Origin: Knoxdaviesia capensis
Lineage: Eukaryota; Ascomycota; Sordariomycetes; Microascales; Gondwanamycetaceae
Length of the DNA stretch: 64,000 nt
Direction: 5' to 3'
Assembly: GCA_001510575.1 (NCBI GenBank)
Contig: LNGK01000003.1
Span: 3,301,732-3,365,731, forward strand
A model generated the notes under the pieces. That model was not told the origin of the DNA. It made no database searches and was given only the letters and a program-made list of their open reading frames with translations. Both the position numbers and the translations under genes were made by a program. This document shows positions 57,691-64,000 of the stretch, one piece after another. The number at the start of each line of letters is the position of its first letter. The stretch's first letter is position 1.

Positions 57691-59391
57691 TCAGGCGGCC
57701 CTGAACGAGAACGTATCGTCCACCCGCACCCCGTCCCCCTCCTCCAGCTCCGCCTCTCGCGACAGAATCACACTGAGGTCTTCAGCTGCCCTGCGCACAC
57801 TGTCCCGCGCGCCGCCAGCCCCTGACCACGGATCCACCACGTGGCCGGCCGATGCTGCGCCCGTCGGCGCACACACCATCCACGCCGTCGAGTCGCTGCT
57901 CAGCAGCACCACGCCCGGCTGATCCCGGTCCCAGTCGAGCCAGGCGGCGTCCAGCCGCGCTGCTGACGGGCGTTTGGACGCCGCCGCCGCAGCCGATGTG
58001 GCGGGGTGCGTGTCGAGCGGCGTCGGCCCGGCGGACAGCGGGTCCCACGTGAACACGCTGGTGGAGTGGTGCGGCACGCCGGCGTCCTTGGGCTCTGGGG
58101 CACGCGCGCCGGAGTCGTCCGCGACGGTTGTGATCAGGAGGAGCTCGGGGATGCGCGGGTGCCAGGCCAGGTTGGCGACTGTGCCGTGGAAGATGAGCAC
58201 CGCGCGCAACTCCCCGGCACCGCAGTCCCAGATCCACACGGTCGTGGGGAACGCCTCCACTGTGGACGCAAGGAGCACGGATGCGCAGTCGAAAACGGCC
58301 GTCGGGGCTTTGGACGGCGTCAAGCCGGCCGCGGCGTGCGTGGTGCCACCTTCGCGGGATTCCGGGGGATTAACGACCTGCGAAGCCCGTACAAACGCAT
58401 CCTGCAGCCACTCGCTGTACGACACCTGCGACTTTTCCTGCCACACCTGCAGCGTGTCCTCTGGGTGCACCGACACTGGGTGCACCAGCCGCATGCGCTC
58501 AGCCCCGGAGATCGCATCGAGGACGCCGACCGACCGCGCGTGGTCGGCCACCGCCAGCCGGAGCCCGTCGGGACTGGCGCGGAACGACGCAATCCCGGCG
58601 GCCAGCTGGTAGTGCTTCAGCGCCGCCGGGATGTCCCGCGGGCCCGTCCACACGCGGAACAGGTTGCCGTCGGGCGAGTAGAACAGGGCCTTGTTCCCCT
58701 GGCTCGCCGACTCCCACACCACCAGCCACTTCCCCGATGCCGCCCACAGGATGCCCTGCGCATCAACGGTGTCCGGACTCCACGCCCGCTGCACCGCCAG
58801 AGTGCCGGGGGCATGCAGGCTGACTACATCGCGCCCGGACACCCGGGTCAGTAGCGTGAACGTGTTCGACTGCGGCCGGAGCACCAGACCGCGAGCCGCG
58901 GCAGCGGCGGTGTAGAGCTTCGGGTTCAGGATCTCCACCACGGTCGAGTCGAGCAGGTTGCACACGATCAGCTTTGCGCCGAACGACGCGAACAGACACG
59001 CCTGCGCCTCGTGCTCGCCGAACCGCGCGTGCACGATGCGCAGCGGCGGCGCCACGACGTCCTTGACGGTCGAGTGGAAGGTGTTGTCCAGCGCGGAGAA
59101 CACGTGCACCTGCCCCGCAGAGACGATAAGCAGCCGGGTAGACGATGCCGACCATGCGATGGATGTTGCGCTGGTTTCTCCCGAGTCGCCGCTGGGGAGG
59201 ATGATCTCGTTGACGAGTTGGAGCGTCTTTGTGGACCGCACAAGGATTTTCGACGAGAGCAGCACGGCGAAGAAGAGCCCGTTGGGGCTCGTCGCCCGGA
59301 ACGGAGAGGCTGGGGCATGTTAGCAAGTTGGCCGGTGTTAAGCGAATATTTGAGGTGCACACTCACACTGGAATTGCCGAGACGATATCAT
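57691..59391 (-). CDS. WD-repeat protein of the WRAP73/WDR8 family (547 aa)
   Basis: WDR8 proteins act at spindle poles or centrosomes; in fission yeast Wdr8 works with Msd1 to anchor spindle microtubules. Exons are 59391-59367 and 59309-57691. Exon 1 encodes only MISSRQFQ plus one base. The intron is 57 nt, GTGAGT to CCCCAG, with a GCTAAC branch point. Joining gives FQSSPFRATSPNGLFFAVLLSSK, matching the family's start, where a short leader runs directly into the first WD blade. Further blades are visible around KTLQLVNEIILP, FYSPDGNLFRVW, FRASPDGLRLAVADHARSVG and VWIWDCGAGELRAVL (about 366 onward). The protein is longer than human WRAP73 (460 aa) because of Ala/Pro-rich loops near 420-470. 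It ends RVDDTFSFRAA. It shares a 524-nt divergent region with the TACO1 gene. Confidence 0.8.
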
Positions 59392-59915
59392 GTTTGCAGC
59401 ATGCATTGATGGATTTTTGAACAAGAAGGGAGTGAGTGGTATGAACAAAAGACAGGTGAGAGATTGTAGAGGAAATAATCCCTGCCAAATCACCGCAGAT
59501 CACCAATGGCGGCGATCAAAGCAGAGAGTTGAACAGGGTCAGAATCGACATGCCATGTGTGATCGAAGCGATGTTGTTTGGATTGTTGCGACGTTGATAC
59601 ACGCGCGTTAAGTGGTGTTTCAGCAAGCGCGACCAAACCGATGAACCCTAAGGAACCCTAGACGCTTCAGAGTTTTTCACCCTAATTTTGGAGATCCTTG
59701 ACAGGCATTTTGATTCCATCGTACGTTTCTCCCAAGTTTTCATCCCCTGGATCAAGTACATATCATAGGGTCTAATTGGATTGGATCCTTACAACGTTTA
59801 CATGTAATCTTGGAAAGGTGCCGTGGACTTCTGCCACTCAAGATTGCCTACAGAAAAGCCTCACAAACACCTGCGCCGGCTAGGGCGAGTGTGACGGAAC
59901 AAACGCACCCTAACA
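59392..59915. promoter_or_regulatory. Bidirectional promoter of WDR8-type and TACO1 genes
   Basis: The 524 nt between the two divergent start codons carry AACCCTAA (59644-59651), AACCCTAG (59654-59661), ACCCTAA (59679-59685), and ACCCTAAC (59907-59914) directly before the TACO1 ATG. These are telobox-like words, known in other fungi to bind Tbf1/Teb1-type factors. No TATA box is evident. Confidence 0.5.
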
Positions 59916-61109
59916 ATGGCCCCGATATCAAGGACGTGCTGGGCCCTCCGGCCAGTGCGGCCGGCCCAGAACCCCGTCATGGCCTTGTTGCGCGGGTTCT
60001 CGACGTGCAGCCCGCTGGCATCCGGCCATAACCGGTGGTCCAAGATTCGCCATGAGAAGGGTGCGGCCGACCGCAAGAAGACGGCGGTGCGCGGCCATCT
60101 GTCGAAGATGATGGCGTTCTCGTCGAAACGTGAGAAACCTTGGATTCTGACTGCTTGTTTTGCCTGCAGCTTTGGGTATGGCTAACATTGTTCTGTTCGT
60201 GGCGAAGTGCATGGCCCAGACCCTGCGACCAACAACAACCTGGCTGCCCTGATACTGGCCGCGAAGAAGTGTACGTTGCCATCCCCCCCCCATGCCGCGG
60301 AACCACGTGCCTAACCATCCATCCCGACTTCAGCCGGCGCGCCCAAGTCGTTCATCGAGGCTGCCATCGCCCGCGGCCAGGGCCGCTCGTCCACGGGCGC
60401 GCAGCTGGAGAGCCTGACGCTGGAAGCCATCATGCCGGGCAACGTGGCGGTGGTGATCGAGGCCGAGACCGACAGCAAGGGCCGCACGCTGCAGGCACTG
60501 AAGCACCTGGTCAAGAAGCACAACGGCAAGTCCGGCTCGTCGCTGTTCTTCTTCGAGCAGCTCGGCCGGCTCGTCTTCGAGACCGCCCCCGCTGAGCAGT
60601 CCGTGTTCCCCGGGGCTGCGCCGGCCGGTGCCGCCAGTGTCCCCGTGCACGACGAAGACGACATCGTGAACTGCGCGATTTCGCTCGATGCGCTCGATGT
60701 CGAGATCGTGGCCGATGAGGACGACGACGAGGCCGGCGGCGGCGGCGGCGGCGGCGGCGACGACACCGCCGCTGCCCCGCAGACCCCGTCTCAAGACAGC
60801 GCCGACGCGGCGGGCGAACGGGGCTCGCTGACGGCGGTGGTGTGGACCGCGCCGACGGATACAGTGCGGATTGCACGCGAGTTTGCGAGCGAGCTGCCCG
60901 GGCTGCGGCAGGTCAGCGCCGAGGTGATCTGGAAGCCCAAGGCCGAGATGCAGTCGTCGCTGGACGACGGCGTGGCGGCGCGCGATCTGGCGGACCTGCT
61001 GGTGGCGCTGCAGGATTTCTCGGAGGTCTCGGCGACGTATACTAATGCCGTGCGCGGGAACCTGTCGGAGGATGTGTGGGCGCGCATTGAGGGCAACAGC
61101 GATAGCTGA
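59916..61109 (+). CDS. TACO1/YebC family mitochondrial translation factor (350 aa)
   Basis: YebC-family proteins assist ribosomes on difficult sequences. Mitochondrial TACO1 activates translation of COX1, a cytochrome c oxidase subunit. Exons are 59916-60129, 60208-60270 and 60334-61109 (donors GTGAGA and GTACGT; acceptors GAAG and TTCAG), giving 350 aa. Residues 1-36 are Arg/Ser-rich and acid-free, a good mitochondrial presequence. The YebC signature GHNRWSKIRHEKGAADRKK follows at 37-55, then the N-terminal helical domain through LAALILAAKKSGAPKSFIEAAIARG. The second domain has VAVVIEAETDSKGRTLQALKHL. Between domains 2 and 3 there is an acidic stretch plus an eight- to nine-residue polyglycine run near 225-235, absent from bacterial YebC. 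The start ATG follows ACCCTAACA and is the first in frame. The gene is convergent with PET100, also a cytochrome oxidase factor. Confidence 0.9.
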
Positions 61110-61640
61110 GGGGAGGTTCCGACTCACTTCTGGAGTACCCTCATGTAATATTATGTGTAGATACTAGATTGGACAGTGATTTGGCGGGGCATCTGTATAT
61201 ATATACGACTTGACCTGACACGGAAGATGGGAATATCTAGTACAAGATAAGATCACAGTGTACAAATTGGAGTTCATATGTTTGAACAAGTAGATTTACA
61301 GACCGGAGATATATATCTTATACGGCACGGGGAAAATCCCATACGAGACGAAACGTCCAAAGCCAGAACGCCATATCCCCCCAAAAACAGAGTAAGAGAG
61401 CCCTCCCCAGTATATTTTACATTATTGTTATTTCCCCCCGTTCCGAATCGAAGAGGCGTGTCGAGAAGGGCGGGAGCCGTAATAGAAAACAGAGTGATGT
61501 ACAGCACCACACGGATGCGCGGAGCGGTTTATCGGTTCGGACTGTCCAAAGTGTCGCGTGCCGATCAGGCGGGTGATGTATCCGGACCAGGCCATCAAGA
61601 CCTCAGCCCCGTCACCGCATACGCAAGCCCGGTGAGCGAC
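61110..61640. other. Convergent 3' region between TACO1 and PET100
   Basis: AT-rich sequence just after the TACO1 stop, with TATATATATA near 61197, probably serves 3'-end formation. There is no gene in this stretch. Confidence 0.5.
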
Positions 61641-62071
61641 CTACTGCGACGAGTTATCCGCACTGCTCGAGGAAGCGGCCGCCGAAGCCGCGGCCGCCGC
61701 ATCCCTGCGCTCCTTCAGCAAGCGCTGGCGCAGCACGATGCGCTCGTACTCCTCGGTGATCTCCTCGCGCGTGCGCGGGAACTTGTGCGAGTTCTCCGGC
61801 TTGGGCCAGAAGTTCGGCACCGCGAAGCGCTCGTCCAGGTTCGTGCCGAAGTAGTACATGATGCCGATCGGGAACATGACGTACACGCCGAACTGCACGA
61901 GTCGCCGCCGCCGATCCTGTTAGCTGCACTGCGGGCCACGGGGGAATTTCGCCTCGATCGCCGTGCCAGCCCTCGGCGAACGCGGTGGCCCCACGCGCCG
62001 TGAGGGGGCGCAGCTGGGGGCGTTTCGCTCCTGCGACTCACCTTGAACACTTCCATGTTGAAGCCGGCCAT
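61641..62071 (-). CDS. PET100: PET100-type cytochrome c oxidase assembly factor (93 aa)
   Basis: Pet100 is a small mitochondrial inner-membrane protein needed for assembly of cytochrome c oxidase. Exons are 62071-62042 and 61892-61641, with a 149-nt intron (GTGAGT, GTGCAG) in phase 0. Exon 1 encodes MAGFNMEVFK and exon 2 begins FGVYVMFPIGIMYYFGTNLD. The joined block is the family's defining N-terminal segment: one short membrane helix at about 11-25, then the NLDERFAVPNFWPKPE motif. The rest is a charged helix (TREEITEEYERIVLRQRLL) and an Ala/Ser-rich tail. The length falls between human (73 aa) and yeast (111 aa) proteins. Because the start exon has only ten codons, gene finders may miss it. 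Confidence 0.88.
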
Positions 62072-63039
62072 GCTGGGCTCTCGACAGACTCTGCTTGCGC
62101 GCGGCGCGGACTGAAAGCGGGAGGAAATTCGAAGATGCGGGCCGAAGCGGAGAGAGCAAAAGCAAACTCGATGGAAAGGACGAGAGAACAAAAAAAGTAC
62201 GCGAGCGTGGAAAGCTGTGGAAAGGCGGGGGAGGATGAATCGAATGGGACGGACTATCGTGGAAAATCTTTGAAGGGGTCGAGAGAGAAACGACGTTCAC
62301 AAGCTTGCAAGCACGAAGAGAGAGCGAAATAAAAGGCCGGCGAAATTATCATGCCACACCAATTCAGACGTCTCGATTTTTTTAGACTGCCCAGGTTCTG
62401 GATTGGAGCCGAACCCTACATAACCCTAATATTTACCGGTTGCAGCACATTTGTCCTCATAGCCTACACACAAGAATACGTGAATGTGACAAAAGGAACC
62501 CGAAAGTCAAGACATCATTCACGACACAAGGCGAGGTGAGATATAGAGATAGCCCCGAGGCTCATTATTCAAAAAACGGTATAACTAGACAGGTATTTCC
62601 CAGTGTATCCCTGAGGAAAAAACTGCCTGGAGAAAAAAGATAAAATGCCAACCCACCAACCTCCCACACCAAGAGGACACATCCTGCAAACAAGCAAGAA
62701 GATAACACAGAATGGGGTACAGACCGTAGATGCTCCAAGTATAACCAGAAGAAAAAAACCAGAAAGCAGAAAGACAAGACGATTCGCAAAGTATAAGGTT
62801 AGGAGATGTGTGAAAACCAGAAGCAATGACCAGAACCAACAGCGAGAAAAAAAAACCGAAGAAAAAAAAAACCAAAAGGAAAAAGGAAAACCAGATCCAA
62901 TGCCCAGAAAAACTCCCAGTAGAAAGAAGCTGTTGAAAATATTAGATGTGAAATAGAAATATTAACCCAAGATAGCAAGATCTTGCACCAAAAGACCAGG
63001 AAATTGAAACAAATCAAGGAATAAATCAGGAGCGGTTCA
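62072..63039. other. Intergenic region upstream of PET100
   Basis: The PET100 promoter side carries AACCCTAC (62412-62419) and AACCCTAA (62422-62429). The rest is A-rich on the + strand, consistent with a T-rich 3' flank of the minus-strand gene ending at 63040. No gene is seen. Confidence 0.5.
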
Positions 63040-63981
63040 TCAGTGCTGCTGCTTGTGCCGCGCCTCCATCGCCTCATCCATCATCATCCGCTCCGTCAGA
63101 CTGCGTGGCGTGAACGCCGACCAGTCCCCGTCGGGTGCCGGCACCGGCGACAGCGGCCGGAAGCTCCCGACCGAGCCGTCGTACATGCCGCCGTTGTTGC
63201 GCGGGTCCAGGCTGCCGACGTACGACGACACGTCGCCCATCTCCAGCACCTGCGCCTGGATGTCCGGGTTGCGCAGCACGGGCATGTTCAGCGGCCGCCC
63301 CTTGTACGACCCCACCGTGCCGTAGTTGAACCGCGCGTTCGCGAGGCTGGACGCCAGGATGCTGGCGCTCGGCCGCGCTGTCCCGCCTGCTGCGGCGCCG
63401 CCGAGGGACCCGAAGAAGGACGCCCCGCCCGTGCCCACAGGCACCGACGCATGCACGGCCGTCTCCTCGTCGTCGTCCAGCGTGGCTTCCACGCGCTCAG
63501 GGATCGGGATCGCCTCGTGCATCGAGTGCGACCGGAACCCCCCGTCACTGGTGATTGATGCCGGACGCCTCACCGAGATTGCTGCCCGTGGGCTTGCATC
63601 CTCACGTGCCGTGTCCGAACCGTCATCCTCCTCATTCTTGATCCGGTGCACACGAGACTTGGGCTTAGACGGTTTCTTCTCGGCCTTCTTCTCGCGCTTC
63701 GCGATATCGGGGCCGTCCTCAAAGTCAAACATGTCTAGGTTGTCGCCGTCGTCTCCGTCGTCGTCGATATCGTCCACGTCATCACTGTCGTCGTCTATAG
63801 CATCAACCTTCTCTGAGGCAGCAGTGACGCGCTCCTCTTCGACTGGGGATGCAACGGGGGCGGCAGAAGGTGCCGGAACGGCACTGACAATGTCGGGAGA
63901 AGACGGTGCAGAAACAGCAGGCGATCTGGGTCCAATAGAACGAATGGGTTTCTTGTTTTGAAACGACTTTGATTTGGCCAT
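63040..63981 (-). CDS. Acidic/basic protein of unknown function, possibly 5'-truncated by the window edge
   Basis: An open frame of 313 aa starts at ATG 63981 and ends at 63040. I do not recognise a named family. The N-terminal third is Ser/Pro/Ala-rich with a strongly acidic Asp run (about 60-95), followed by a Lys-rich bipartite segment (about 96-118) that could be a nuclear localisation signal. The middle is low-complexity. The last 110 residues look ordered and conserved: SASILASSLANARFNYGTVG, SYKGRPLNMPVLRNPDIQ, EMGDVSSYVGS, GSVGSFRPLSP, and finally SLTERMMMDEAMEARHK. The frame also stays open over the 19 nt between this ATG and the window end, so the true start may lie outside. High GC3 supports coding. 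The function is unknown. Confidence 0.75.
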   Translation of the reverse strand: MAKSKSFQNKKPIRSIGPRSPAVSAPSSPDIVSAVPAPSAAPVASPVEEERVTAASEKVDAIDDDSDDVDDIDDDGDDGDNLDMFDFEDGPDIAKREKKAEKKPSKPKSRVHRIKNEEDDGSDTAREDASPRAAISVRRPASITSDGGFRSHSMHEAIPIPERVEATLDDDEETAVHASVPVGTGGASFFGSLGGAAAGGTARPSASILASSLANARFNYGTVGSYKGRPLNMPVLRNPDIQAQVLEMGDVSSYVGSLDPRNNGGMYDGSVGSFRPLSPVPAPDGDWSAFTPRSLTERMMMDEAMEARHKQQH

Positions 63982-64000
63982 GGAGAGGAACTCGTCGGCA

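Overview
This is nuclear DNA of a filamentous ascomycete fungus, most likely Pezizomycotina. The genes are eukaryotic, carry few short introns (57-150 nt, GT-AG with CTAAC-like branch points), and include typical fungal families: a long-chain fatty alcohol oxidase, a QxxHH-type ELO elongase, a FYVE protein and a MoaA/MoaC gene of the CnxABC/MOCS1 type. I cannot place it more precisely. There are no bacterial operons, CRISPR arrays, intact transposons or tRNA genes that I can see. Coding regions are GC-rich at third positions. Gene density is low for a fungus: about ten to twelve genes in 64 kb, with gene-free stretches of 5-9 kb rich in dinucleotide repeats, homopolymers and pyrimidine tracts.

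Layout. 1-8.9 kb has no supportable gene. 9.98-11.37 kb (+) is a single-exon low-complexity protein of unknown function behind a roughly 1 kb pyrimidine-rich leader. 14.4-17.0 kb (-) is a five-exon long-chain fatty alcohol oxidase, one of whose introns appears to be GC-AG. 17-23.5 kb is mostly empty, with a TATA box plus a small candidate ORF at 21.6-21.9 kb. 23.5-25.0 kb (+) is an ELO fatty-acid elongase. 27.5-29.0 kb (-) is a FYVE zinc-finger protein with an unusually long 425-nt intron. 29-38.3 kb is empty. 38.3-40.6 kb (-) is the molybdenum cofactor gene, in which a MoaA frame ending in a C-terminal Gly-Gly and a stop codon is followed directly, in the same frame, by a start codon leading into the MoaC half. 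41.8-48.6 kb (+) is a Laa1/HEATR5 giant HEAT-repeat protein. 48.6-54 kb is empty.

The right end is denser. It holds a small RRM protein (54.06-54.88 kb, -), a WRAP73/WDR8-type WD-repeat protein (57.7-59.4 kb, -), a TACO1/YebC mitochondrial translation factor (59.9-61.1 kb, +), the cytochrome oxidase assembly factor PET100 (61.6-62.1 kb, -) and an acidic/basic protein of unknown function that may continue past the window edge (63.0-64.0 kb, -).

Functional links. TACO1 and PET100 lie tail to tail and both serve cytochrome c oxidase biogenesis. The fatty alcohol oxidase and the elongase are both lipid enzymes but lie 6.5 kb apart, so no cluster is implied. The MoCo gene and the Laa1 gene are divergent, as are WDR8 and TACO1. 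Telomere-like AACCCTAA/TTAGGG words recur near several gene ends and starts, and a TACTGTACAGTA-type palindrome is scattered through the gene-free DNA. Two runs of N mark assembly gaps. The most interesting locus is the MoaA-GG-stop-start-MoaC junction, which resembles the animal MOCS1 bicistronic/alternatively spliced design.
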